DNA from: AP-16 sp963755055
GTDB taxonomy: Bacteria; Pseudomonadota; Alphaproteobacteria; Rhizobiales; Xanthobacteraceae
Direction of reading: 5' to 3'
Assembly (NCBI GenBank): GCA_963755055.1
Contig: CAVWIS010000012.1
Coordinates: forward strand, 431,130 to 495,129
DNA: 64,000 bases
The position numbers and the translations under genes are program-made. Under the pieces are notes generated by a model. The model was not told the origin of the DNA, ran no database searches, and worked only from the letters and a program-made list of their open reading frames with translations. Positions 43,475-53,951 of this stretch are shown here, piece by piece. Each line of letters starts with the position of its first letter. Within the stretch, counting starts at the first letter, position 1.

Positions 43475-44613
43475 TGACTGCCCGGCCGAACCGGCGCGAC
43501 GCCCTGCAAATGCTCGTTGCCGCCCCGGCGGTGCTGCTGGCTGGGGACGGCGCGGCCGCAGCCGTTCGGCGCTGGACCGTTGCGGGCGAGCGCGTGGAAA
43601 AGCTCGATGGCCTCGACGACGCCATGCGGCGGCTGCTGCAGCGGTACGGCATTCGTGCCGGCGCGCTGGCGGTGGCGCGCGGCGGCCGCACATTGTTCGC
43701 GCACGCCTATGGCTGGGCCGAGCCTGGCTATCCGATGCCTCGGCCGGACAGCCCGTTTCGCCTGGCGAGCGTCAGCAAGGCATTCACCGCGGCGCTGATC
43801 TACCGGCTGGTCGAGGAAGGCGGGCTCGATCCCGGCCGGCGGGTTTTTCCCTGGCTCGGCCTCGAGCGCCTAGCCCTGCCGTCACAGCGGATCGATCCGC
43901 GGCTTCTCGCGATCACGGTCGGCCATCTGCTCGACCACCGCGGCGGCTGGGACACGGGACGCTCGCGCTTCGACCCGGTGTTCCGCATGCGCGAGGTGGC
44001 GCGCAAGCTCGGGCTTCACCAGGGGCCGACCAAGCACGACATTGCCCGCTTCATGGTCGGCGAGCCGCTGCAATTCGCGCCGGGCGCCGAGAGCCGTTAC
44101 AGCAATTTCGGCTATCTGATGCTCGGGCTTGCCGCCGAGAAGGCGACGGGCACCGATTATCCGGCAGCGCTGAAGGCCCGGGTCACGGCCCCGCTCGGCA
44201 TCGACGCGGTCCATCTGGCCCGCACCCGAAAGGATCGCCGGCTTCCCGGCGAGGGTTTTTATGATCAGCCCGGCAGCGGCCTCACCCCGGAATTTCCCGA
44301 CCGCGAGGTGCGTGCCCCGCTGCCCTATGGCGGAGGCGATTTTCTCACCGAAAGCATGGATTCGGTCGGCGGGCTCGCGGTCAGCGCCGAGGCGGTGGCG
44401 CGGCTGATCGGCCGCTACGCGGTCGCCGGTTTCGGTCTGCGCAAGGCGGGGCGTACCCTCGCCCGCAGCGGCGTGATGTCGGGCACCACCAGCTTCGCGA
44501 TCTCGCGGGCCGACGGTCTCGATTTCTGCCTGATCATCAATACGCGAAACACCGCGCTCGATGCGACGACCCTGGAGATCACCCGGGTGCTCGATGCGGC
44601 GCAACTTGCGTGA
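43474..44613 (+). CDS. Serine beta-lactamase/class C-like hydrolase, probably exported
   Basis: 379 residues. The N-terminus MTARPNRRDALQMLVAAPAV resembles a Tat-type signal, with cleavage after about residue 30. The active-site S-x-x-K is SVSK at residues 99-102 in RLASVSKAFTAAL. The Y-x-N motif is in SRYSNFGYLMLG, and HLLDHRGGWD is a family hallmark. These proteins range from esterases and D-aminopeptidases to class C beta-lactamases. Antibiotic hydrolysis is not implied. Translationally coupled to the TauD-like gene (TGATG). Confidence 0.85.
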   Translation: MTARPNRRDALQMLVAAPAVLLAGDGAAAAVRRWTVAGERVEKLDGLDDAMRRLLQRYGIRAGALAVARGGRTLFAHAYGWAEPGYPMPRPDSPFRLASVSKAFTAALIYRLVEEGGLDPGRRVFPWLGLERLALPSQRIDPRLLAITVGHLLDHRGGWDTGRSRFDPVFRMREVARKLGLHQGPTKHDIARFMVGEPLQFAPGAESRYSNFGYLMLGLAAEKATGTDYPAALKARVTAPLGIDAVHLARTRKDRRLPGEGFYDQPGSGLTPEFPDREVRAPLPYGGGDFLTESMDSVGGLAVSAEAVARLIGRYAVAGFGLRKAGRTLARSGVMSGTTSFAISRADGLDFCLIINTRNTALDATTLEITRVLDAAQLA

Positions 44614-44640
44614 GGAAGCGGTACGACCCGACGCGCCGCG

Positions 44641-45267
44641 TCAACCATCGGTCGGCTGCGGTCCCGCATAGCCTTCGGCGATAATGAGATCGAAGTTTGC
44701 CTTGCCGTTGCGCAACGCCATCGCGGCCCTGTAGTCGGGCGATTCGTAGCAGGCGAGCGCGGTGGCAAAATCCGCGAACTCGATGACGATGTTGCGCCCG
44801 CGACCTGATCCTTCCTTGACATCGAAGCTGCCGCCACGGACCAGGAATTGACCGCGATATTTTTCCAGCGCGTCCCCGGCAGCGGCCCCATAGGCCTTGT
44901 ACCCGTCGGGATCCAGCACATCGGCGCCGACGATCCAAAATCCCCTGGGCCCGGCCGGGGCCGGCGCAGGCTGCGGCGCGTCGTGGCCCTCGACCACGAT
45001 GAGGTCTCCGTCGGACTTGCCGCGGCGCAACGCCATCGCGGCGGCATAATCGGGCGATTCGTAGCAGGCGAGCGCGGTAGCAAAATCGGCGAATTCCAAG
45101 AGCACGTTGCGGCTGCGGCTCGTCCCCTCCTTGGGCTCGAACCTGCCTCCCCGCACCAGAAAGCGCGCACCGAATTTTCGGAACGGTGCGGCGTTCGCCG
45201 CCACATAGGCCTTGTAGCCCTCCGGATCGCCCACATCGAGGCGCCCGACCCAATAACCCTTGGCCAT
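44641..45267 (-). CDS. Protein with two tandem DUF1330 domains
   Basis: 208 residues made of two copies of the ~95-residue DUF1330 fold (dimeric ferredoxin-like alpha+beta). Copy 1 has KGYWVGRLDVGDPEGYKAYV and copy 2 GFWIVGADVLDPDGYKAYGA. Both end with the identical segment EFADFATALACYESPDY, followed by MALR. The copies are joined by a Pro/Ala linker. DUF1330 proteins usually have a single domain and act as dimers; this one may form a pseudo-dimer within one chain. Function unknown. Confidence 0.85.
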   Translation of the reverse strand: MAKGYWVGRLDVGDPEGYKAYVAANAAPFRKFGARFLVRGGRFEPKEGTSRSRNVLLEFADFATALACYESPDYAAAMALRRGKSDGDLIVVEGHDAPQPAPAPAGPRGFWIVGADVLDPDGYKAYGAAAGDALEKYRGQFLVRGGSFDVKEGSGRGRNIVIEFADFATALACYESPDYRAAMALRNGKANFDLIIAEGYAGPQPTDG

Positions 45268-45279
45268 GCCGGGATTCCT

Positions 45280-45981
45280 TCAGCTGCTCGCGGCCGCCGC
45301 GATCTCGGCGACGATCGCTTCGGCCATCCCCCTGGGGTCGGGCGTATCCATCACCGGACGTCCCACCACCAGATAATCCGCCCCTGCCGCGATGGCGCGG
45401 GCGGGGGTGGTCACGCGCTTCTGGTCTCCGGTCGCCAGGCCCGCCGGGCGAATGCCCGGCGTCACCAGCACCATGTCACTCCCGACCATCAGCCGCAACG
45501 CCGAGGCTTCCTCGGCCGAGCAGACGAGGCCGTCGACGCCGGCCTCGTGCGCCTGCACGGCACGCTTGGCGACCAGATCGTCGACCCCCACCCCGTAGCC
45601 GGCTTCGCTCAGATCGATATCGTCATAGGAGGTCAGAACGGTGACGGCGAGCAGCCGCAGATCCGAGCCGACCTTCGCCTGGACGGCGGCCCGCATGGTC
45701 TGCGGATAGGCATGGATGGTGAGAAACGTCACCCCCATCCGCGCCACGCTTTCGACGCCTCCGGCAACCGTGTTGCCGATGTCGTGCAGCTTCATGTCGA
45801 GAAAAACCCGCTTGCCGCGCTCGATCAGCGTGCGGCTGAATGCCAACCCTCCGGCGAAGGCCAGCTGATAGCCGATCTTGTAGAACGTCACCGCGTCACC
45901 GAGCCGCTCGACCATGGCCTCCGCATCGCCGACCGACGGCAGGTCGAGCGCGACGATCAATCGGTCCCGGGGAGCTGGCAT
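45280..45981 (-). CDS. pyrF: Orotidine 5'-phosphate decarboxylase
   Basis: Last step of UMP synthesis in the cytosol. 233 residues. The start is MPAPRDRLIVALDLPSVGDA. The catalytic network is in DMKLHDIGNTVAGGVESVAR (Asp and Lys), and PGIRPAG and GADYLVVGRPVMD form the phosphate-binding end. Full length for the bacterial type-1 enzyme. It lies 12 bases upstream of the DUF1330 gene stop-start boundary on the same strand. Confidence 0.96.
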   Translation of the reverse strand: MPAPRDRLIVALDLPSVGDAEAMVERLGDAVTFYKIGYQLAFAGGLAFSRTLIERGKRVFLDMKLHDIGNTVAGGVESVARMGVTFLTIHAYPQTMRAAVQAKVGSDLRLLAVTVLTSYDDIDLSEAGYGVGVDDLVAKRAVQAHEAGVDGLVCSAEEASALRLMVGSDMVLVTPGIRPAGLATGDQKRVTTPARAIAAGADYLVVGRPVMDTPDPRGMAEAIVAEIAAAASS

Positions 45982-46018
45982 CGCCTTCGACCTTTCGGGT
46001 TTCTTCGAACTTTCGGGT

Positions 46019-46594
46019 TCACCGGAAGTGCCTGGTCATCTCGATCAGACGCAAAACGACGGTCTTGAGCAGCCCGGCGAGCTGCGGATCGTGGAGGTCG
46101 TCCATGTCGTCGAAGGCCTGGCCGGCGCCCCTGACGACGATCTGCTCGGGTATCACCAGCGCTCCGCAACCGAGCTCGAGCACCTGGCGCAACGTCATCA
46201 ACGAGCGCATCCCGCCGTAGCTGCCGTTGGACGCCGAGCCGATGGCGAATGCCCGGTTCCGGTAGGCGGCGAGCGGCCCGCTGCCGTCGCGCACCCGCGA
46301 GACCCAGTCGAGGGTGTTCTTCAGCAGCGGCGTGACCGAGGCATTGTATTCCGGACTCGTGATGAAGACACCGTGATGGGCACAAAACATCTGCTTGAGC
46401 CTCACGGCCGAATCGGGCGGACCGTCCTCCGCTTCGAGATCGCCGTCGTAGAGGGGCATCGGATAGTCGGCGAGCGACACCAGGCTGACGGCGGCTTCGG
46501 CGCGGGTCAGCTCCTTGGCGGCCAGTGCGGCGAGCCGCGCGTTGAACGAGCCGGTGCGGATGGAGCCCGAAAAGACCAGGATGCGAGGCGACAC
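46019..46594 (-). CDS. NADPH-dependent FMN reductase family protein
   Basis: 191 residues with a flavodoxin-like fold. The FMN phosphate loop is ILVFSGSIRTGSFNARL, the substrate segment is TSPEYNASVTPLLKNTLDWV, and KAFAIGSASNGSYGG-like sequence follows. Members reduce FMN, quinones, azo dyes or chromate with NAD(P)H. Placed between pyrF and the methyltransferase gene on the same strand. Confidence 0.9.
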   Translation of the reverse strand: MSPRILVFSGSIRTGSFNARLAALAAKELTRAEAAVSLVSLADYPMPLYDGDLEAEDGPPDSAVRLKQMFCAHHGVFITSPEYNASVTPLLKNTLDWVSRVRDGSGPLAAYRNRAFAIGSASNGSYGGMRSLMTLRQVLELGCGALVIPEQIVVRGAGQAFDDMDDLHDPQLAGLLKTVVLRLIEMTRHFR

Positions 46595-46644
46595 CGCGGC
46601 TCCTCAACGCGTCCCTGGCGCGCGCCCGGCCGGGACGTGCCCGG

Positions 46645-47247
46645 TCACCCCCGGCGATAGACCCAGACGCGGGCGGGCGGCAGGTTCAGCCAGATCCGCT
46701 CCGAGGGCTCCGCGTGCACGCCGGCAAGGGCCTTGGGGATCGGGGGCACGACCGCATAGGTGAATTGCACAAAAGGCGCACCTGGCCGCATCAGCGTGAA
46801 GGCATCGCGCAGGAGCCGCAGGCGCGAGCGCAGCGGCTTGGTGAACAGCGGCAGCCCGGAGACGACCGCGGCGGCCGGTTGGCGCGTGATGCTTCCGAGG
46901 ATTCGGCGCAGCCCATAGGCATCGCCCTGCACCACCGTGGCGGCGGGGAAGCGCGAGCGCAGCAGCTGGCAGAACATCGCGTTGAACTCCACCAGGATCA
47001 GCCGCGCCGGATCGACCCCCTGCTCGACCAGCGCTTCGGTGACCGGACCGGTGCCGGGGCCGAGCTCGATGACGGGTCCGTCCTCGTCGGGATCGACGTA
47101 GCGCGCCATGGTGCGGGCGAGAACCCGGCTGGACGGGGTCACGGCTCCCATCGACAGCGGCTTCACCAGCCATGAGCGGATGAAGCGCACGTCGTCATCG
47201 AGCCGTTGGCTCTTCTTGTCGCGGAGTTGCAGCGTTTGTGACGGCAT
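46645..47247 (-). CDS. PmtA-like class I SAM-dependent methyltransferase
   Basis: 200 residues. SAM-binding motif I is VIELGPGTGPVTEALVEQGV and motif III VVQGDAYGLRRIL. The N-terminus WLVKPLSMGAVTPSSRVLAR is characteristic of the Rhodobacter/Sinorhizobium PmtA-type phosphatidylethanolamine N-methyltransferases and relatives. If so, it methylates PE towards phosphatidylcholine at the membrane. The closely related rRNA-adenine methyltransferase fold is an alternative. It lies 108 bases from dnaJ. Confidence 0.72.
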   Translation of the reverse strand: MPSQTLQLRDKKSQRLDDDVRFIRSWLVKPLSMGAVTPSSRVLARTMARYVDPDEDGPVIELGPGTGPVTEALVEQGVDPARLILVEFNAMFCQLLRSRFPAATVVQGDAYGLRRILGSITRQPAAAVVSGLPLFTKPLRSRLRLLRDAFTLMRPGAPFVQFTYAVVPPIPKALAGVHAEPSERIWLNLPPARVWVYRRG

Positions 47248-47355
47248 TGGGAATATACGCGCAATGGCCTAGCCAAGCCCGCCACGACCCGCGGGCAATC
47301 CCCACGGGTAATCGGACAGGCCCCGGGGGTCAAGCTTGTCGACGGGTAAAGGGCC

Positions 47356-48501
47356 TCAGGACGACCCCGGCCGTGCCGCCAACCCGTCGAAGAATTCCTT
47401 GACTTTGGCGAAGAAACCGGCGGATTCCGGATGAGTGTCGGTCGAGGACTGCTTGTCGAACTCGGCCAGCAGGTCCTTCTGGCGCTTGGTCAGGTTCTGC
47501 GGGGTCTCCACCACGATCTGCACGTACATGTCGCCGGTCTCGCGCGAGCGGAGCACCGGCATGCCCTTGCCGGTGAGCCGCAGCCGCCGGCCCGACTGGG
47601 TGCCTTCGGGCACCTTCACCCGCGTCTTGCCGCCGTCGATGGTCGGCACGTCGAAGCTCCCGCCGACAGCCGCCGTCACCATCGAGATGGTGCCGCGGAA
47701 GTGCAGATCGGCGCCGTCGCGCTGAAAGAACGGATGCGGCGCGATCGACAGGAAGATGTAGAGATCGCCCGCCGGTCCGCCCCGCGCCCCGGCCTCGCCT
47801 TCCCCGGCGAGGCGGATGCGGGTGCCGTCCTCGACACCCTGCGGGACGTTGACCGACAGCGTGCGCTCCCGCGTCACCCGGCCGGAGCCCGCGCAGGAGG
47901 GACACGGATCCTCGATCACCTGGCCGCGGCCCTGGCAACTGGCGCAGGTTCGCTCCAGCGTGAAGAAGCCCTGCGCGTGGCGGATCTTTCCGTAGCCGCC
48001 GCAGGTCGGGCAGGCTTTCGGTTTCGATCCCGACTTGGCGCCGCTGCCCGAGCAGCCTTCGCAGGTCACCGATGTTGGAATCCGGATCTGTGCGGCGGTG
48101 CCGGTGAAGGCCGCCTCGAGCGAGATCTCCATGTTGTAGCGCAGATCGGCACCGCGTTCGCGGCCGGAACCGCGCCCGCGGCGCCCGCCCATGCCGAACA
48201 GATCGTCAAAAATGTCGGCGAAGGTCGAGGCGAACTCGGTGCCGAACCCGGCGCCCGCTCCCGCCCCGCTGCCGTGCTCGAAGGCCGCGTGGCCGAAGCG
48301 ATCGTAGGCGGCACGCTTGTCGGCGTCCTTGAGGACGTCATAGGCCTCGTTGATCTCCTTGAAACGATGCTCGCTGTCATTGTCCCCGGGATTGCGGTCC
48401 GGATGATACTTCATGGCGAGCTTGCGGAAGGAGGCCTTGAGCTCGGCCTCGCTCGCGGTCCGCGCGACGCCCAGAACCTCGTAATAGTCGCGCTTGGCCA
48501 T
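47356..48501 (-). CDS. dnaJ: Chaperone protein DnaJ
   Basis: Co-chaperone that stimulates DnaK ATPase and delivers clients. About 381 residues from ATG 48501 (MAKRDYYEVLGVARTA). An in-frame ATG at 48510 is possible. The J domain has HPD in MKYHPDRNPGD, followed by a Gly/Phe-rich linker. Four zinc motifs are CEGCSGSG, CPTCGGYG, CASCQGRG and CPSCAGSG. The C-terminal substrate-binding domains follow. Downstream of dnaK by about 160 bases with a hairpin between them. Confidence 0.97.
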   Translation of the reverse strand: MAKRDYYEVLGVARTASEAELKASFRKLAMKYHPDRNPGDNDSEHRFKEINEAYDVLKDADKRAAYDRFGHAAFEHGSGAGAGAGFGTEFASTFADIFDDLFGMGGRRGRGSGRERGADLRYNMEISLEAAFTGTAAQIRIPTSVTCEGCSGSGAKSGSKPKACPTCGGYGKIRHAQGFFTLERTCASCQGRGQVIEDPCPSCAGSGRVTRERTLSVNVPQGVEDGTRIRLAGEGEAGARGGPAGDLYIFLSIAPHPFFQRDGADLHFRGTISMVTAAVGGSFDVPTIDGGKTRVKVPEGTQSGRRLRLTGKGMPVLRSRETGDMYVQIVVETPQNLTKRQKDLLAEFDKQSSTDTHPESAGFFAKVKEFFDGLAARPGSS

Positions 48502-48583
48502 CACCGCCATGCCTCGCCTCGCTCCCCCTCTCCGGCCAAGGAGAGGACCGGAAATGCCGTCACCACGCCCTCACACAAACGAA

Positions 48584-48611
48584 CGGCCCGACGCAACCGT
48601 GCATCGGGCCG
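48584..48611 (-). terminator. Hairpin between dnaK and dnaJ
   Basis: CGGCCCGA (48584-48591) pairs with TCGGGCCG (48604-48611) across a 12-base loop. On the minus strand it follows the dnaK stop by about 50 bases and precedes dnaJ. The sequence beyond it, TTCGTTTGTGTGA, is only mildly U-rich, so it is probably a partial terminator or processing hairpin that lowers dnaJ expression. Confidence 0.5.
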
Positions 48612-48659
48612 GACGAGCGTCAGATCACAGCCGCCATCGCGCCGGTCTCCCGGTCCGCA

Positions 48660-50594
<1,935 letters not shown>

Positions 50595-50956
50595 GTGACA
50601 TCCTCTCTTTCCGGCAGGACGGCCGGGCCCGTTAGCGCCCGGAAGGAAGCATCAGCAGGTCACATCGTGCCCGCAGACCGCCCCCTGGTCCGACCCCCTC
50701 AATCTCGCTTCAGACGTGCTTCCCGGCGGCGGCGTGCCCGCCGTGACGTTCGCGGCTGATATAAGGGGCGACATTTTTGGCCGCAAGACATTGGCTCACG
50801 AATTCGCGAGCCCGGATGGACGCTTGGGAGCCGCCGCGTACGCGACGTCGCGCACGATTGCCAGACGTCGCATGATAGGACCGGGCGACCAGGCGTTCCG
50901 GCGCCTTGCCCCCGCCCCATTCTGGTTTGTCTATCGCCGGCCATCGGAGCCATTCC
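50595..50956. other. Divergent intergenic region between dnaK and an unknown exported-protein gene
   Basis: 362 bases. On the minus strand it holds the dnaK leader (about 155 bases) and the RpoH-like promoter at 50759-50787. On the plus strand it leads to the unknown gene at 50957. A CIRCE operator (TTAGCACTC-N9-GAGTGCTAA) is not present. No small gene is supported here. Confidence 0.6.
50759..50787 (-). promoter_or_regulatory. Sigma-32 (RpoH)-like promoter upstream of dnaK
   Basis: Minus-strand -35 CTTGCGG (50781-50787), 12-base spacer, then -10 CCCCTTATAT (50759-50768). It matches CTTG and CCCC(A/T) elements of heat-shock promoters and implies a dnaK leader of about 155 bases. Confidence 0.72.
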
Positions 50957-51892
50957 ATGCTCGTCCGCCTGTTCCTGCTGCTCTTTCCGGTGCTGGTCGC
51001 CGGTCAGGCACTCGCTGCCGATGTGACGTTTCCGACCGGCTCCCGGGTCGGGCTGATCCCGCCTTCGGGCATGGTGCGGAGCACGAATTTCCCGGGATTC
51101 GTGGATTTCGCCAGGAAGGCGGCCATCCTGATCGGCGAGTTCCCGGCAGGGGCCTATGCGGAGGTCGAGAAGGGCCTGATCGCCAACGCGCTCAAGCCGG
51201 GTTTTGCCACGGAAAGTCGCGAGCCGGTCACGCTGCACAACGGCAAGGGCCTCTTGATCGTCGGCCGGCAGGACAGCCAGGGACTTGTCCTGCGTCGCTG
51301 GCTGCTCGTCGCCGAGACCGGCGGGCTCACCGCCCTGGTGAGCGTCGAGATGCAGAACGCCTCCGTGGAGGCCACGACCGACGCCACCATTCGCGCCGCC
51401 CTCGACAGCCTCACGGTGCGGGCCGCGGTGCCGAACGAGGAGCTGCTGACGCTCCTGCCGTACAGTCTCAAGGATCTCGCGGGATTTCGCATCGTGCAGG
51501 CGGCCCCCAATGGCGGCGCGATGCTGACCGACGGTCCGAAGGATACCATCGAGCTCGCCGAGCAGCCCGCCGTCATCATCACGATCATCCCCAGCGTTCC
51601 CGAGCCCGGCACCGATCGCGGCAGCTTCGCCCGCATGGCGCTCTCCGGGGTTCCCGGTGTGAAGGACTTGCGCATCCAGCGGATGGAGCCGATGCGCCTC
51701 GGCGGCCAGCAGGGCCACGAGACCATGCTGGAAGGCAAGGACAGCCGGTCGGATACCGACGTGACGGTCGTTCAATGGCTGCGTTTCGGCTCCGGGAGCT
51801 CGGTGCGCGTGCTGGCGCTGGCCCGCAAGGACGACTGGCCGAAGATGTTTCCGCGCTTCAGGACATTACGCGACGGCTTGGCGCCCAAATAG
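50957..51892 (+). CDS. Unknown exported protein between dnaK and grpE
   Basis: Not recognised. 311 residues from ATG 50957, with GGAG seven bases upstream. Signal peptide MLVRLFLLLFPVLVAGQALA, cleaved near residue 20. The mature part has a repeated-looking pair of segments, GSRVGLIPPSGM with NFPGFVDFARKAAI and later LPYSLKDLAGFRIVQAAPNG. No cysteines or metal motifs stand out. It ends in WLRFGSGSSVRVLALARKDD. It is the only plus-strand gene in the chaperone block. Its TAG abuts a dispersed palindrome. Confidence 0.7.
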   Translation: MLVRLFLLLFPVLVAGQALAADVTFPTGSRVGLIPPSGMVRSTNFPGFVDFARKAAILIGEFPAGAYAEVEKGLIANALKPGFATESREPVTLHNGKGLLIVGRQDSQGLVLRRWLLVAETGGLTALVSVEMQNASVEATTDATIRAALDSLTVRAAVPNEELLTLLPYSLKDLAGFRIVQAAPNGGAMLTDGPKDTIELAEQPAVIITIIPSVPEPGTDRGSFARMALSGVPGVKDLRIQRMEPMRLGGQQGHETMLEGKDSRSDTDVTVVQWLRFGSGSSVRVLALARKDDWPKMFPRFRTLRDGLAPK

Positions 51893-51940
51893 CGCATGTT
51901 CCGGCGCAACGGCTACCGGTTCGCCGACCAGAACATGCGC
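51892..51940. repeat. Dispersed nested palindrome (GCGCATGTT type) after the unknown gene
   Basis: Outer arms GCGCATGTT (51892-51900) and AACATGCGC (51932-51940), with an inner CCGGCG...CGGTTCGCCG core containing GGCTACCGGTTCGCCGA. Very similar to the 37844-37892 element. It lies at the stop of the unknown gene and just beyond the grpE 3' end, so it may serve both converging transcripts. Confidence 0.82.
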
Positions 51941-51962
51941 CACTCAACGATTCAGGCGGGCC

Positions 51963-52607
51963 TCAGACCGAGTCGCGCGGCGCCTCGACCGGCGCATCGG
52001 CGTTGTCGTTGGCCGGTGGCTCCTTCGCGGGCTTCGGACCGCCCTTGGCGACCGCCACCAGCGCCGGGCGCAGCACGCGCTCGGCGATCCGGTAACCCGG
52101 CTGCACCACCTGCACCACCGTGCCGGCCGGCACGGCCGGATCCGGTACCTCGTACATGGCCTGATGCAGGTTGGGATCGAATCGCTCGCCCTGGGGTTCC
52201 AGCCTGGTCACCCCATGCTTCTCCAAAGCCTTGAGGAGCTCGCGTTCGGTGAGCTCGACGCCCTCGAGGAAGCTCTTGATGCCGGGATCCGCGACGGTCC
52301 GCAGCTCGGCACCGACCGCATCGAGGGCGCGACGCATGTTGTCGGCCACTGCCAGGAGCTCGCGGGCGAAGCTGGCGATCCCATAGGTGCGCGCGTCGGC
52401 GACCTCGCGCTCGGTGCGGCGGCGCAGGTTCTCCATCTCGGCAAGGGCCCGCAGCAGCCGGTCCTTGTTGTCGGCGGCGTCCTGCCGGGCGTCGGCCGCT
52501 TCCCTGGCGAGCAGCGCCATCGGATCGGGCGGCGCACCAGCCGCGTCGGCTGCGTTTGCTTCCTCGTTCGGCGCGGCATCGGGCGCGCAGGCGGTTGTAT
52601 CCGTCAT
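51963..52607 (-). CDS. grpE: Nucleotide exchange factor GrpE
   Basis: Releases ADP from DnaK. 214 residues. The N-terminal region is low-complexity, then the long coiled coil contains DNKDRLLRALAEMENLRRRT and EVADARTYGIASFARELLAV. The C-terminal beta domain contains FDPNLHQAMYEVPDPAVPAG and VVQPGYRIAERVLRPALVAV. Unmistakable family match. Between hrcA and dnaK on the same strand. Confidence 0.96.
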   Translation of the reverse strand: MTDTTACAPDAAPNEEANAADAAGAPPDPMALLAREAADARQDAADNKDRLLRALAEMENLRRRTEREVADARTYGIASFARELLAVADNMRRALDAVGAELRTVADPGIKSFLEGVELTERELLKALEKHGVTRLEPQGERFDPNLHQAMYEVPDPAVPAGTVVQVVQPGYRIAERVLRPALVAVAKGGPKPAKEPPANDNADAPVEAPRDSV

Positions 52608-52648
52608 CGCTGTTCGGTCCCGTCTGTTGGTCTACTCGATCGCCCCGC

Positions 52649-52677
52649 ATATCAGGGCTCGATCACGAAAAATCAAG
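52649..52677 (-). promoter_or_regulatory. Sigma-32 (RpoH)-like promoter upstream of grpE
   Basis: Minus-strand -35 CTTGATT (52671-52677), 13-base spacer, then CCCTGATAT (52649-52657). A weaker match than at hsp20 and dnaK but correctly placed about 40 bases upstream of the grpE ATG. Confidence 0.55.
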
Positions 52678-52711
52678 CGGGCGTGAGGACCCCGGACGAC
52701 AGCGGCACCCG

Positions 52712-53803
52712 TCAGCCGGCGAGCAGCTTGCCCACCACCTTGGACGTGTAATCCACCATCGGGATGATCCGCGCGTAGTTGAGGCGGGTCGGTCCGATGA
52801 CGCCGATGACCCCGACGATGCGGCCGGCGCCATCCCGATAGGGGGCGATGATGGTCGACGAGCCGGACAGCGAAAACAGCTTGTTTTCCGAGCCGATGAA
52901 GATCCGCACGCCCTCGGCGAGCTCGGCGCGGCCGAGCAGGTCGATCACGCCGCGCTTGGTTTCCAGCGCGTCGAACAGCTGGCGGACGCGCTCGAGATCC
53001 TCGAGCGCCTTGAGATCGTCGAGCAGGTTGGCGTGGCCGCGCACGATCAGCTTGCGCTCGTCGGTCTCGCCGCCCGACCAGCTGGCAAGCCCGGCGGCCA
53101 CGACCCGCTGGGTGAGCTGGTCGAGCTCGGCCTTGCCCTGCTCGATCGCCCGTTCGAGCTCGCCGCGGGCCTCGGCCAGGGTCCGCCCGCGTATCCGTGC
53201 GTTGAGAAAATTCGCCGCCTCGGTCAGCGCCGATGTCGGCAGGCCCAGCGGCAGGCTGAGCACCCGATTTTCCACCTGGCCGTCCTCGGCGACGAGCACC
53301 ACCAGCGCCCGCTCGGGGTCGAGGCTGACGAACTCGATATGCTTGAGCCGAACGTTGGATTTCGCGGTGAGCACGACCCCCGCCGCGCGGGTCAGGCCGG
53401 AGAGCAGCGACGAGGCCTCGGTCAGCACCGCCTCGATCGACTTCGCCTGGCCGGCCGCCGCAACTTGCGCCTCGATGGAACGCCGATCGGTCTCGGTCAG
53501 GTCGCCGATCTGCATCAATGCGTCGACGAAGAACCGCAGGCCGAGCTCGGTCGGCAGCCGGCCGGCCGAAGTGTGGGGCGCCCAGATGAGGCCGAGCTGC
53601 TCGAGGTCCGACATCACGTTGCGCACCGAGGCCGGCGACAGCGTCATCGGGATCAGCCGCGAGATGTTGCGCGAGCCGACCGGTTCCCCGGTCGCCAGGT
53701 AGGTTTCCACGATACGGCGAAAAATCTCGCGCGACCGCTCGTTGAGCTGCGCGAGGCTGACCTCGGTTGTGCCGATCGGAACGTCGTGGGACACGGGGAC
53801 CAT
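52712..53803 (-). CDS. hrcA: Heat-inducible transcription repressor HrcA
   Basis: Represses CIRCE-controlled chaperone operons and is activated by GroEL. 363 residues from ATG 53803 with GGAG upstream. The N-terminal winged helix is RSREIFRRIVETYLATGEPV and LSPASVRNVMSDLEQLGLI with PHTSAGRLPTELG. The C-terminal GAF-like domain has KLFSLSGSSTIIAPYRDGAG and GVIGVIGPTRLNYARIIPMV. No CIRCE element is visible in this window, so its main target, probably groESL, lies elsewhere. Confidence 0.95.
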   Translation of the reverse strand: MVPVSHDVPIGTTEVSLAQLNERSREIFRRIVETYLATGEPVGSRNISRLIPMTLSPASVRNVMSDLEQLGLIWAPHTSAGRLPTELGLRFFVDALMQIGDLTETDRRSIEAQVAAAGQAKSIEAVLTEASSLLSGLTRAAGVVLTAKSNVRLKHIEFVSLDPERALVVLVAEDGQVENRVLSLPLGLPTSALTEAANFLNARIRGRTLAEARGELERAIEQGKAELDQLTQRVVAAGLASWSGGETDERKLIVRGHANLLDDLKALEDLERVRQLFDALETKRGVIDLLGRAELAEGVRIFIGSENKLFSLSGSSTIIAPYRDGAGRIVGVIGVIGPTRLNYARIIPMVDYTSKVVGKLLAG

Positions 53804-53951
53804 GGGGCTCCAACGGGACCGGAGACCACAATTGTCCATCCGGCGGGGAGAATTCAAGTCGGCTGAAAATCCTTGTCGGCGCCGGGGCACCCCCGTACAA
53901 CGCGCCACACACCGGCAGAACCGGTCCGCCTTCGCCTTCACGGGAGCTTCC

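Noticed and set aside
41498..43693. 731-codon minus-strand frame
   Set aside because: Runs across three conserved plus-strand genes with no motif of its own.
50595..50956. CIRCE operator upstream of dnaK
   Set aside because: No TTAGCACTC/GAGTGCTAA pair found; an RpoH-like promoter fits instead.
53804..53951. RpoH-like promoter for hrcA (CTTGAAT with a GACAAT box)
   Set aside because: Neither the spacing nor the -10 sequence fits RpoH or sigma-70 well enough.
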